Source of the DNA: Aeromonas diversa CDC 2478-85
GTDB taxonomy: Bacteria > Pseudomonadota > Gammaproteobacteria > Enterobacterales > Aeromonadaceae
Assembly (NCBI RefSeq): GCF_000819805.1
Contig: NZ_CDCE01000010.1
Coordinates: 1-64,000, forward strand
DNA length: 64,000 bases
Reading direction: 5' to 3'
Shown here: one piece after another, positions 27,222 to 37,978 of the stretch
Layout: each line of letters starts with the position of its first letter
Position numbering within the stretch: the first letter of the stretch is position 1
Made by a program: the position numbers and the translations under genes
The notes under the pieces: model-generated
The model's input: the letters and a program-made list of their open reading frames with translations, nothing else
Told to the model about the DNA's origin: nothing
Databases searched by the model: none

Positions 27222-28190
27222 TTAGAAGCTGGCCCCCAGGCTCAGGGTCTGGCGCCACTCCTTGTCGGGGATGGCGCTGCGTATCCCCTCGAACTCCAGA
27301 TAGCCATCGTCCCAGGTGAGCTCACTCGACCAGGAGAGGCGCAGGTTATCATTCAGGTAGTAGCGCATTCCCACGCTGCCATCTATGGTGCGCCGATAGA
27401 TCAGGAAGGTGGAGGGTTGCGACAAGTAGTGAATGTAGCGGCCCTCGCTAAACAGCTCCACCTTGCTCGTCTCAAGCCGCTGTTGGTAATCCCAACCTAG
27501 GGTCAGGGTGGGGTAGGCTGCGTGTTGGGAGCCAAACAGCAGCTCGGCATCGGGATCCGAATCCCAGTAAGCCTCGCGCAGGCCACCGAGCAGCAGAAAC
27601 TCCAGTCGCTTGCGTTTCTCTTTCCAGGCGCGATAACCGGCGCCGCTGTTGTAGTCCACTCGCAGGTAGTTGTTCTCGAGCATGTCGAACTGGTAGTCCA
27701 CAGTGGTGCGCCAGTACCAGCGATCGGCCAGGAAGTAGTCGACCCTGGGTTGCAGCCGGTAGCTGTGATCCGTGGTGGCACCGTTCGAGGTATCGTAGTC
27801 GTACTCCCCTTCCAGGCCATTACGCCAGCCGGGGTTCTCCATCTCCAGCTTGCCCTTGACGCTCAGGTTGTTGGTGCGGCTGGTGTTCTGTTTGATCTTG
27901 AGGCTCACATCGCTGCTGCCCGAGAGATGCCATTTCTCCTCATTGGGCCTGAGCAGGGTCAGATCGATCCCCTTCTTGCTGAGGGCCGGCGCCGCCTCTT
28001 GCTTGGCACGCCAGCGCTTGACCGCAGTGCGCGGGATCTCGACTTCGCCGCCGAAGGGGAAGGTCAGGGTCAGGCTCTCCTCACCGGGCGTGACTTCCCC
28101 GGTCAGGCGATCGCCGTTCTTGAGCCAGATGGTGTCGGCGGCGAGAGGCAGGGCGAAGATGAGTAGCAGCAGAGAGAGGATCGGATTCAT
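27222..28190 (-). CDS. DUF481-family outer-membrane protein (YdiY-like)
   Basis: A 322-residue protein with a signal peptide ending at PLAA (about residue 18). Near the mature N-terminus is a short SH3-like stretch (IWLKNGDRLTGEV). The C-terminal about 220 residues alternate polar and hydrophobic residues with many Tyr and Trp and end in Phe (GASF), fitting a DUF481 beta-barrel such as E. coli YdiY. The family function is not established; some members are acid-induced. Monocistronic, followed by a terminator at 27196-27216. Confidence 0.85.
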   Translation of the reverse strand: MNPILSLLLLIFALPLAADTIWLKNGDRLTGEVTPGEESLTLTFPFGGEVEIPRTAVKRWRAKQEAAPALSKKGIDLTLLRPNEEKWHLSGSSDVSLKIKQNTSRTNNLSVKGKLEMENPGWRNGLEGEYDYDTSNGATTDHSYRLQPRVDYFLADRWYWRTTVDYQFDMLENNYLRVDYNSGAGYRAWKEKRKRLEFLLLGGLREAYWDSDPDAELLFGSQHAAYPTLTLGWDYQQRLETSKVELFSEGRYIHYLSQPSTFLIYRRTIDGSVGMRYYLNDNLRLSWSSELTWDDGYLEFEGIRSAIPDKEWRQTLSLGASF

Positions 28191-28234
28191 AGGGTCGGCA
28201 TCGAAAGGGGTCCTGCATCGAGCATGCCATAAAG

Positions 28235-28260
28235 AGAAGGGGGCGCGTAGGCCCCCTTCT
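28235..28260 (-). terminator. Terminator of the trhP-yfhL unit
   Basis: A 10-bp stem (AGAAGGGGGC and its complement) with a 6-nt loop, about 110 bp beyond the yfhL stop on the minus strand and followed by CTCTTTA. Confidence 0.65.
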
Positions 28261-28367
28261 TAAACCGCCCGGCAGGCGGACGAGCGTTTTCAGCAACAGC
28301 GCCCCGTCTTCACATGGGCGGGATCCCGGAGGATGCAGGCCATGTGGCGCAGATGCTGATGCCGGTG

Positions 28368-29982
<1,615 letters not shown>

Positions 29983-30409
29983 GGGGATCTCTCTGGTCTG
30001 ATTGCAAATCAGCAGCGAATACTATGTATTGCTGTTAAATCAAGTGGTTACTGCGTATCTGACGGCACGCCGTGCCCGTCTCGCAGGGGCGCAGAGTGTA
30101 CCAGAAAAGCGTGAGCCGGATCTAAGTAATAATGGACTCTACCAGGGGGCTTGTCGTACCAGGATAAGGTGGCGAGCAAGGGCATTGTATCGTGCGAGGG
30201 TGCGAGATAGGGTGAGGGAGTGTGGGGCCAGATAGCTTAAGCCGAAACCGGATGCAGTTGCGGTTCGTTCTCTTTCTGTCCTCGATGAGCACCGCATTTT
30301 AGGGGCTCTCATGCCAGACACGGCTCAACATAGCATTCACCCGGCTGGGCGTATTGTCCGGTTTGAACCATGCTCTCTGCCTGCGGCTCAACGAGAAGAG
30401 GGATCACCG
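29983..30409. other. Intergenic region between divergent trhP and GNAT genes
   Basis: About 430 bp with no convincing gene on either strand. An imperfect GC-rich hairpin lies near 30060-30082. No promoter, operator or RNA gene was confidently recognised. Confidence 0.5.
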
Positions 30410-30835
30410 ATGCGTATTCGAGAGGCCGAGCAGGCCGATGAGGTGGCGTTGGCGCGCCTCTTTCTGCGTGAACGGCGCAATACCTTTCACTGGGTGGCGG
30501 GGCATCACTTTCGCCTCGAGGAGTGGGCCGAGCAGAGTGCCGGTGAGCGGGTCTGGCTCGCCGAGCGCGGAGAGCGGATCGTCGGTCTGGTCAGTCTGTG
30601 GCCGGCGGATCGCTTTATTCACCACCTCTACGTCGAGGAGGAGAGTCGTGGTCAGGGGGTGGGGCGTGCCCTGCTCGAGCGAGCGCTGGCAACGGGCTCG
30701 GGTCCTGCCTCTCTCAAGGTGAGCGAAAGCAACTGGGCAGCCATCGGCTTTTATCATCGTCTCGGTTGGCAGGATGACTGGGAGCGGGGTGAGTGTCCGT
30801 TAACCGGGCCCTGGCGGCGGCTGGTGTTGCCCTGA
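30410..30835 (+). CDS. GNAT-family N-acetyltransferase
   Basis: A 141-residue acetyltransferase. After MRIREAEQADEVALARLF, the central strand IHHLYVEEESRGQGVGRALLERAL contains the acetyl-CoA pyrophosphate loop (RGQGVG) and the C-terminal SESNWAAIGFYHRLGW is the usual closing motif. The ATG at 30410 has GAGGGA upstream; the longer frame to 30311 adds residues unlike the family. Substrate unknown. It is divergent from trhP and convergent with the metzincin gene, with a terminator at 30893-30914. Confidence 0.85.
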   Translation: MRIREAEQADEVALARLFLRERRNTFHWVAGHHFRLEEWAEQSAGERVWLAERGERIVGLVSLWPADRFIHHLYVEEESRGQGVGRALLERALATGSGPASLKVSESNWAAIGFYHRLGWQDDWERGECPLTGPWRRLVLP

Positions 30836-30892
30836 GAGGGGGCCTGATGCCATCGAACAAGTAGCACACGGTGGCGGTAGACAGATAAACAA

Positions 30893-30914
30893 GAGGGGCG
30901 CAACTGCGCCCCTC
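30893..30914. terminator. Convergent terminator
   Basis: A perfect 10-bp GC-rich stem (GAGGGGCGCA and its complement) with a 2-nt loop, between the GNAT and metalloprotease genes. Confidence 0.75.
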
Positions 30915-30940
30915 ATCTCTTCTGATAGCCTGTGAAGCCG

Positions 30941-33900
30941 TCAGTTTCTTATATTGATGTTGATGCTGAGGCTGTTGTTCGTGGTCGCAGGAATCGAGTC
31001 AAGCGGCTCAGTCAGTCCATTGTACAGGCTCTGGTTATTGCTCTGGGCCAGTACGAAGGCGACCAGGGCCCGCTCGCCGCGCCAGAAACTGCGCTCGTCA
31101 GCACTCAGGGCACTGTCATTGGCGTTGCTGCGGATCTGCGTGCTCCACTGGGAAATCCAGCCGATGATCTCTTCCCAGTACGCCGGCTTGATGGCCTTGC
31201 TCACCCCGTCAAAGGCAGCCCATGCCTGTTGCAGTTGGCTGTCGGAGTAGAACTTACCACTACCCAGGCTATAACCACCGTTCGAGGCGTTGAGTGCTTG
31301 CAGGGCGACACCATAAGGCTTGCCGCTCAGCCATGCCGTGGCCAGGTGATCGAGCATCGCCTTATCCAGGTTGATAGCCGCCTTGGCCATGGCCAGACGC
31401 TGTTCGGCACTGAACAGATTGCGAATGTTCTGAGTGGTGACCACGTCCCCGTAGGCGGCCGCCAGGCGCTGCTGATAGGCAGGCGTGTTGACGGTGTCAA
31501 ACAGTGCCTTGATGCCCTGATTGGTCGCCCCATCGAACAGCAGGTTGGTGCTCTCCCAAGCCAGCACATTGCTGCTGTCAAAGCTGAACTTCCTGCCCTT
31601 GTAGTCCAGGCTACGCTCTGCCGGCTGCTCGGTAGAGGCGAGCGGCAGGGAGACATACTCGACCAGACGGCGGGAGTTCTCTTTTTGCAGGCTGTCGCCG
31701 GTATGGCCCCAGTTGATGATCTGGCCCAGCATTGCCTTGGTCAGGCGTGCATTGGAGGTGGATTCCAGTTTGAAGTAGTTGGCCAGCACCGCCAGCGAGG
31801 GATTCAACCCTTCCAGAGTGCGTTTGCTATCCCAGCGATACGGGCTGAAGGGAGAGACCTGATTGCCGTCCTTGTTCACGAAGACCGGCTGTTCGGGCTG
31901 CGCTTCTCCCAGCACCATGGCTCGGACCTGTTTCTTGAGGCGTTCTTCAACGCCGGGCAGATCGACCAGGGCCAACGCGTCACCGTTCTCGGTCCAGCGG
32001 CGGGTGTCACGGCTCACCAGATACTTCATGGCGATCAGCTTGTCAGGCCAGGCACCCAGCACATCCCGCTCGTTAGAGTAGGGGTGGTTGGGATCGTTGG
32101 GGCTGACAGAATCGAGCGGGACCCCATCACGGGTTTCAGAAAGAACCTGATAACCCTTGTCATGCTTGGCCAGAGCCTCGCTGAAGCCTGGTTCGAAGCA
32201 GCTGCCGGGGAAGGATTGACCGGCCGGCATGTCGAACTTCACCTCGCCATAGAGCTTGGTGAGGGGAATCTGGCTGATGCTGCCACTGCTCTCCTTGACC
32301 TCACACACCTTGTCCGGGCGGGCGATCACGTCCAGCATGAAGTCGGCTGAATCCATGGCGGCGCGGCCATAGGCGCAGAACCAGGCATCGCTCGGCGCCG
32401 CAGCGCTCGGGTTGCAATAGCGGGGGTTGGTCACGATGGAGCTCAGGAATTCACCCGGCTGTTCGTCGCCCGAACCATAGGCGTTGCGGAAGATGGTATC
32501 GATACGCTCGAAGTCTTCGATGAAGTCACGGGCTTCGGAGAACTCGTTCAGGCGGCCGACGGTGTACCCCAGGATGCTGCTATCCCAAAACTCCTGCTTG
32601 TCGAGGCGAGTGTTGCGGCGCTCATAGCTGTCGATGTAGTTCTGACGACGGAAGTCCATGATCTCGCTGAGGTTGGTCCCTTCATCGAAGCGCTTGCAGT
32701 TGCTGTTGAGAGAGACGTTGCCATCGGTACAGAAGTCATAGGGTTTGCGCGCCAGGCTGCCCTTCTTGAGCTGATCCTGGAAGGAGCTGTCGAGACTCTG
32801 CCAGGAGCTCAGGCTTTCACCCTTGTCGAGCAGGCTCTTGACCGCATTGAGCTGGCCGTAGCGAACCGATGCACTGTTGTTGAGATAGGCGAGATCCAGC
32901 TCGTGCAGCGGCAGCAGCACGGTCGGACGCGAGCCGGCTGGCTTGCCATTGGCATCCTTGGGGGCATCGCCGTAGGGCACTTCGAGCTGACGGGCATAGG
33001 CAAAGCGCAGGGCGGCGCGATCGTAGGGCCCGAAGATGGGCAGCTCGTCAAACTCGGAGGCCGCATAGTCCATGATGGAGCTGTAGGCCGGCACATGCTG
33101 CAGCCCCAGGCTCTTGGCCTCTTGCGGACTGTAGAAGTTCTTCTTGTCGCGTGAACCGGCGAAGTTATGGCGCAGGCCCAGGTTGTGACCGAGCTCGTGG
33201 ACCAGGGTGGAGCGGTACATGTGGGCGGCGATGGCGTCGCTGATGCGCGTACGCTGCTCTTCGTCGAGGGCCTTCCACTTCTTCAGACGGGTCTTGGCCT
33301 CGTCCTCATAGAGGCTGGCATCCTGATAGTCGATGCCGGAGACCAGACCCTTGCTGGTGGCGGAAACCCAGATGGCCTCTTCACCGAAGGCATTGTTCTC
33401 GGACCAGCGCTTGAGACGTTCGGCATTGGCCTTGGCCAGGGTTTGCAGATCGCTATCCTGGTTGACCGGGGTGATGCCGAGAGTGGCCTTCTCCTTGCGC
33501 ATGGGCTGCTGGGCGAAGCTCTTCTCCACCTGGGCCACCTGCTGCTCTGAGAGATCGAACCCGGCGCTCATGGCATTAGCCTGGTCGCTCAGCTTGGCCA
33601 GGTCGACCCCCGCCATGATGCCATCGGCCTTGAACTCCTGGCGATTGAAGCGGCGCGCCAGATCGTTCCAGACCCTGGGCACAGAGGTCTTGATCACGCC
33701 GGAGTACTGGTTCACGTGCGCCTTGACGATCTCGCCTGTGAGGGGGTTGGCGACCGAGGGACCGTAGCCGAGCAGGCCGTTGGCCAGGGGGCGGTCGATC
33801 AGGTTGATCATGCTGACGCGCAGATCGCCGACCTGGCGGCCAGCGGGGGCCGTCGGGTTGACGATCTTGAGCGGAGGCACACCGGTGCCGGCCAGAGACT

Positions 33901-34840
33901 GGTTGATATGGTGCACCGCGTCCATGGTCACATCGAGGAAGAGCTTGTTCTCCGGCTTGAAGAAGGTGTCGCTCAGGTAGTAGTCGATGGTGGCCTTGTC
34001 CGGGTTGAAGCGGTTGAGGTAGGCGCGCTTGCTGCCATCGGTGGCAGAGCCCTGCTGATCGAGCTTGTCAAAATCAGAGGTGAAGAAGCCAAACTCGCTC
34101 TCGTCATCCGGTGCATAGCGGATCGGCTTGTAGCCGGCAGAGGCGATCTTGTCGAGCTTGACCAGGGAGTAGTAGAAGCTGGTGGTAAAGGAGAGATCGC
34201 TCAGGCTCTGGTTGTAGTGATCGTCCAGGTTGCTGCGGTTGACGGTAAAGGTGCGCTCGAGCTCGACGTTGATGACGCCCTTCTCGGCATCCATCTCCCA
34301 ACGCACCACGCGGGGGTCGGCGGTTTCGCTGATGCTGTCGTTGTTGTACCAGAGATCGATGGTGTTGATCTCGTGTCCCTTGAGATCCTTGAAGACGGGA
34401 TGGAAGAACTGCTTCTTGTCCCAGGTGACGTTCTTGTCGGTGTTTTCTTCTTCCTTACGGGTGCACTCACCGTAGGAGTCTTCGGCGCAGCGATAGTCCC
34501 GATAGTCGCCCGGAATGGTGAGCACGGGGGCGACGTCGTTCCAGCGCGGGGGCTGACCGGGCGCCGTGGTGTCACGGTCCACTTCGACCACACGCAGTCC
34601 CTCTTCGACGAACTGCAGACGGACGACCTTCTCATCGCCCTGGAAGAAGGGGTCCATGTTGACCGCGTAGCGGGGCGCATCGGCGGTGGAGGGCACGTAG
34701 AGCCACAGCTCGCCGGTATCGAAGGCGCGCCATGCCTGCTGTTCGGCCGCCTTGGGGACCTCTTTGTAGGGTTCGTCGCCTGCGCCGCAGCCGAGCAGCA
34801 GCATGCTCACCGATGCTGCTATCAGTGTTTGCCTGAACAT
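30941..34840 (-). CDS. Large zinc metalloprotease (metzincin-type) lipoprotein
   Basis: A 1299-residue cell-envelope protein. The signal with lipobox LLLGC (Cys18) predicts lipid anchoring. The zinc motif HELGHNLGLRH begins at about residue 548, and SSIMDYA about 40 residues later is a Met-turn, so the catalytic core is metzincin-like. The first 500 residues and the last 650 show no family I recognise. The C-terminal end is Asn-rich (NNQSLYNGL, NNSLSININIRN). It lies 33 bp downstream of a beta-barrel gene on the same strand, so they likely form an operon. Whether it faces the periplasm or the outside is open. Confidence 0.85.
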   Translation of the reverse strand: MFRQTLIAASVSMLLLGCGAGDEPYKEVPKAAEQQAWRAFDTGELWLYVPSTADAPRYAVNMDPFFQGDEKVVRLQFVEEGLRVVEVDRDTTAPGQPPRWNDVAPVLTIPGDYRDYRCAEDSYGECTRKEEENTDKNVTWDKKQFFHPVFKDLKGHEINTIDLWYNNDSISETADPRVVRWEMDAEKGVINVELERTFTVNRSNLDDHYNQSLSDLSFTTSFYYSLVKLDKIASAGYKPIRYAPDDESEFGFFTSDFDKLDQQGSATDGSKRAYLNRFNPDKATIDYYLSDTFFKPENKLFLDVTMDAVHHINQSLAGTGVPPLKIVNPTAPAGRQVGDLRVSMINLIDRPLANGLLGYGPSVANPLTGEIVKAHVNQYSGVIKTSVPRVWNDLARRFNRQEFKADGIMAGVDLAKLSDQANAMSAGFDLSEQQVAQVEKSFAQQPMRKEKATLGITPVNQDSDLQTLAKANAERLKRWSENNAFGEEAIWVSATSKGLVSGIDYQDASLYEDEAKTRLKKWKALDEEQRTRISDAIAAHMYRSTLVHELGHNLGLRHNFAGSRDKKNFYSPQEAKSLGLQHVPAYSSIMDYAASEFDELPIFGPYDRAALRFAYARQLEVPYGDAPKDANGKPAGSRPTVLLPLHELDLAYLNNSASVRYGQLNAVKSLLDKGESLSSWQSLDSSFQDQLKKGSLARKPYDFCTDGNVSLNSNCKRFDEGTNLSEIMDFRRQNYIDSYERRNTRLDKQEFWDSSILGYTVGRLNEFSEARDFIEDFERIDTIFRNAYGSGDEQPGEFLSSIVTNPRYCNPSAAAPSDAWFCAYGRAAMDSADFMLDVIARPDKVCEVKESSGSISQIPLTKLYGEVKFDMPAGQSFPGSCFEPGFSEALAKHDKGYQVLSETRDGVPLDSVSPNDPNHPYSNERDVLGAWPDKLIAMKYLVSRDTRRWTENGDALALVDLPGVEERLKKQVRAMVLGEAQPEQPVFVNKDGNQVSPFSPYRWDSKRTLEGLNPSLAVLANYFKLESTSNARLTKAMLGQIINWGHTGDSLQKENSRRLVEYVSLPLASTEQPAERSLDYKGRKFSFDSSNVLAWESTNLLFDGATNQGIKALFDTVNTPAYQQRLAAAYGDVVTTQNIRNLFSAEQRLAMAKAAINLDKAMLDHLATAWLSGKPYGVALQALNASNGGYSLGSGKFYSDSQLQQAWAAFDGVSKAIKPAYWEEIIGWISQWSTQIRSNANDSALSADERSFWRGERALVAFVLAQSNNQSLYNGLTEPLDSIPATTNNSLSININIRN

Positions 34841-34873
34841 AAGGGTTTCCTTTCCTTTAGTTTTTTATGGTGG

Positions 34874-35692
34874 TCAGAAGCTGTAAGAGATCAGGGCCGA
34901 CCAAGTCGCGTTGCGTTTGTCAAACAGCTCGATGGAGCCGGTGCCGCCACGTTCCAGGTCGTAGACGATGCCCGCATTGGAGTACATCAATCCGATGGAC
35001 CAGTTGTCGGTCAGGTCGTAATAGACGCTCTCGGCGTGGATGTAGTCATCCTTCTGGCGAGCGCCCTGATAGGTGCGATGGGAGTTAAAGACCAAGCTGG
35101 CGTTGAAACTCCAGCGCTCCCAGCCGGTGTAATCGAGGCTCAGCAGGTTCTCCAGGGTCCACTCCTTGAGGGAGCGTCCGCCACGGGTCTGATACTCGTG
35201 GAAGTTCTTCATCAGCCTGGGTTGCCAGGTGAATTCGAGCCCGTCCAGCAGATTGGTCAAGTCGATAGAGAGGGGGGTGGCGACCCGCAGTGAGGTGTGC
35301 AGATCGTCCTTGCGGCTTTGCTCGGACATGGGCAGGCGCAGGCTTCCATCCAGACCCAGCGTGATGCTCTCGGTCAGGGTGAACAGATCGCTGTTGCCGT
35401 ACTTGAGCCAGCCATCCTTCCAATATTGCCCCTTGGGGTTATCGAAGGAGTGGGTGCCGGCCAGGTTGATACTGGCCTTGCTGCCGTTTTCGAAGCGATA
35501 GTCGAGTATGCCGTTGAGGCCGGCGGTACGCATCTCGTTGTAGCTGCCGGGTTCGTAGAAGTTGCTGGTGTAGTCGAACTCCAGCGAGCCGCCCCAGTGG
35601 GAGTCGGTTTCACACTCGTTGGCCACCGCCGTGGCGGGCAGAGCCTGTAGCAGCAGGGCCGCAAGGCCTGCCGTCATGATCCTGATTGTCAT
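34874..35692 (-). CDS. Outer-membrane beta-barrel protein, partner of the metzincin gene
   Basis: A 272-residue protein. The signal peptide (MTIRIMTAGLAALLLQALPATA) is followed by NECETD, then about 240 residues of alternating strands rich in aromatic residues, ending ALISYSF, a C-terminal Phe barrel signature. The start at 35692 has GGAAG 8 bp upstream; codons back to 35776 are open but lack a signal. No named family was recognised. It precedes the metzincin gene by 33 bp, suggesting shared expression and possibly a shared outer-membrane location. Confidence 0.75.
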   Translation of the reverse strand: MTIRIMTAGLAALLLQALPATAVANECETDSHWGGSLEFDYTSNFYEPGSYNEMRTAGLNGILDYRFENGSKASINLAGTHSFDNPKGQYWKDGWLKYGNSDLFTLTESITLGLDGSLRLPMSEQSRKDDLHTSLRVATPLSIDLTNLLDGLEFTWQPRLMKNFHEYQTRGGRSLKEWTLENLLSLDYTGWERWSFNASLVFNSHRTYQGARQKDDYIHAESVYYDLTDNWSIGLMYSNAGIVYDLERGGTGSIELFDKRNATWSALISYSF

Positions 35693-36213
35693 TATTGTTG
35701 CTTCCATTGCGCCTGAACTTGCCTGCATCTCGGATGCAGGGAAAGAGGTTCTATCATTGCTCTGTGTGGCCGTCAAACGGATGTTTTTCGAGCGTTAAGG
35801 TTATTTTCACTCTTTACTTGTTGCGTTTGTACCGTGATTTTTTTTATTGGCAGTTGTTTATTTTGTTTTTTATCTCGTTGATGAAATAAGGTTATTTTTA
35901 TTGTGTTTAGTGTTAATACTTGAAATGAAGTTTTGTGCTGAAATTTTGTTGTTCATTGATTTTATATGCTGTTTCATTGTGGGGCTCATTAGGGGCTTTT
36001 TTGCTGTGTGGCAGCCATCAGGGTACCGATATCTGGTCGATCTCCCTGGATCTCGGCGCGAGGGGAGTATGTCTACCCGATAGACCCGGATGTTGACAGG
36101 TTTTGTCGTGACCCTGCCGCAGTGCTATTATCTTGCGCTTAATTTCGCCTAGACGCCCATCATAAGGACGTGATCGTCAACGCATCCCTTCCCAGGCAAG
36201 TTGAGGATTACTC
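35693..36213. other. AT-rich intergenic region
   Basis: About 520 bp between divergent genes. Bases 35800-36010 are strikingly AT-rich with long T-runs, unlike the flanks. Short open frames on the plus strand encode only low-complexity hydrophobic peptides and have no good ribosome-binding site. No sigma-28-type promoter was confidently found before the chemoreceptor gene. Confidence 0.5.
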
Positions 36214-37845
36214 ATGTCATTCAAAGATTTGGCTATCGGCAAGAAGATTGCCGTGGTCTTTTCCGTCGTCGCCGCCATCAATATGGCATTCGGTATCTAT
36301 CTGCTCTCCGAGCTCGGCGGTATTCGCAGCCGGGTACTGAACTTCACCGACTCGACCCTGCCGAGCGTGCTCTCGGTGGACAAGCTCATCTACGAGATCT
36401 CCTACCTGCGCCGCGCCGAGTTCGCCATCCTGACCATTCCTGATCCTCAGGAGTTGCAGCGTCGCCTGACGCGCCGGGGTGAGACCATTGCCCGTATCGA
36501 TCGTATGTTTGCCGATTACGAGCGCACCCTAGGTGACGGCCACGAGCGGCAGGTGTTCGACCGCGCCAAACAGGTGTGGCTGCGCTATCAAGAAGCCCTG
36601 CGCCCCTTCGAAAGCGAAGCAATGCGCGGCAACATGCAGGCCGCCCAGCCCGCCCTGATGAACACCCTCTCCCTGTTCGGCGAGCTCGAGAAGGCGATGG
36701 AAGGGCTGGTTGAGGTGAACCTCGGCTTTGTCAGCAACAACCGCAGCGATCTGCTGGCAACCCTCTCCCTGGTCAGCACCTCAACCCTGGCGAGCCTGGG
36801 GGCCATGCTCTTCTTCATGGTGGTGATGACCTGGTTCTTGAGCCGTCAGATCTGCCAGCCCCTCAGTGCCGTGGTTCAGCTCTCCAACGACATAGCGCGC
36901 GGCGATCTGACGACGCGCATCGATCGCCGTGCCATCGGCAACGACGAACTGGGCCGCCTGGCCGACGCCTCGCTCGCCATGCAGGATAACCTGCGCCGGC
37001 TCATCGAAGAGGTGGTGGCCGCCGTCACCCAGCTCGGCACTTCCATCGAGGAAGTGAGCGCCGTCTCCGAGCAGACCTCGGGGGGCGTGCGTGCCCAACA
37101 AGCCGAGATCACCCAGGTCGCGGCCGCCATGACCCAGATGAAGGCGACCGTGGCCAACGTGGCCGCCAACACCGAGATCGCCTCCGGCGAGACCAGCGCC
37201 ACCAGCGAGCTGGTACGCCAGGGGGATCACGACGTGCAAGGGGTGATCGTCGCCAACAACCGCCTGGCCGAGCAGATTGGGGAGGCGGGCAGCCTGGTGG
37301 TCCAGCTCGAGCAGGAGTCCGGTCGCATCAACATGGTGGTCGATGTGATCCGCGACATCGCCGAGCAGACCAACCTGCTGGCCCTCAACGCCGCCATCGA
37401 GGCGGCCCGCGCCGGTGAGTCCGGTCGTGGCTTCGCCGTGGTGGCGGACGAGGTACGCACCCTGGCCGGTCGTACCCAATCTTCCACCGGCGAGATAGCC
37501 CGGATCATCGAGTCCTTGCAGCAGCGGGCCAACGCGGTGCGTCAGGTGACCGATCTCAGTCGTGAGATGATCGAAGAGTGTGTGACTCAGAGTGAGCGTA
37601 CCGGCGCCGGCATCCGCCGCATCGCCGAGGCGGCGACCAAGATTGCCGACATGGGGATCCAGATCGCCAGCGCCTGCGGAGAGCAGGACGCGGTCTCCGA
37701 CGAGCTGAGCCGCAATGTGGAGCGGATCAACGACTCGGCCAGCGAGGTGGCCCAGGGGGCCCAGCATACGGCGAGCGCCTGTGTCGAGCTGAGCCAACTG
37801 GCCGCGGGCCTGCAGCAGACGGTCAGTCGTTTCCGCCTGGTCTGA
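36214..37845 (+). CDS. Methyl-accepting chemotaxis protein (4HB sensor type)
   Basis: A 543-residue chemoreceptor. The first membrane helix (about residues 10-30), a periplasmic helical-bundle sensor of about 160 residues, a second helix (about 190-210), HAMP and the cytoplasmic signalling hairpin appear in order. The tip motif [18 protein letters not shown] binds CheA and CheW. No C-terminal CheR/CheB-tethering pentapeptide is present. TTGAGGA precedes the ATG. It is followed by a strong terminator. Ligand unknown. Confidence 0.93.
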   Translation: MSFKDLAIGKKIAVVFSVVAAINMAFGIYLLSELGGIRSRVLNFTDSTLPSVLSVDKLIYEISYLRRAEFAILTIPDPQELQRRLTRRGETIARIDRMFADYERTLGDGHERQVFDRAKQVWLRYQEALRPFESEAMRGNMQAAQPALMNTLSLFGELEKAMEGLVEVNLGFVSNNRSDLLATLSLVSTSTLASLGAMLFFMVVMTWFLSRQICQPLSAVVQLSNDIARGDLTTRIDRRAIGNDELGRLADASLAMQDNLRRLIEEVVAAVTQLGTSIEEVSAVSEQTSGGVRAQQAEITQVAAAMTQMKATVANVAANTEIASGETSATSELVRQGDHDVQGVIVANNRLAEQIGEAGSLVVQLEQESGRINMVVDVIRDIAEQTNLLALNAAIEAARAGESGRGFAVVADEVRTLAGRTQSSTGEIARIIESLQQRANAVRQVTDLSREMIEECVTQSERTGAGIRRIAEAATKIADMGIQIASACGEQDAVSDELSRNVERINDSASEVAQGAQHTASACVELSQLAAGLQQTVSRFRLV

Positions 37846-37863
37846 TCACCGAACAATATAAAG

Positions 37864-37882
37864 AGCCGCCCATGGGGCGGCT
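37864..37882 (+). terminator. Chemoreceptor-gene terminator
   Basis: An 8-bp stem (AGCCGCCC and its complement), an ATG loop and a run of seven T. Confidence 0.88.
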
Positions 37883-37978
37883 TTTTTTATCCCAAGGGTT
37901 GTGCTGTTGGGAGTCATTTTGGTACCAATGAAGGCTTTCCCTACGAACATTCGCCCGATAGCGCGACAAGGAGTCTGT

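Noticed and set aside
30932..35293. Long plus-strand open frames across the metzincin and barrel genes
   Set aside because: Compositionally biased (Gly, Val, Leu, His) shadow frames; the minus strand has signal peptides, lipobox and the zinc motif.
35686..36083. Short hydrophobic plus-strand frames in the AT-rich gap
   Set aside because: Low-complexity Phe/Leu/Ile peptides produced by T-runs, with no plausible start signal.
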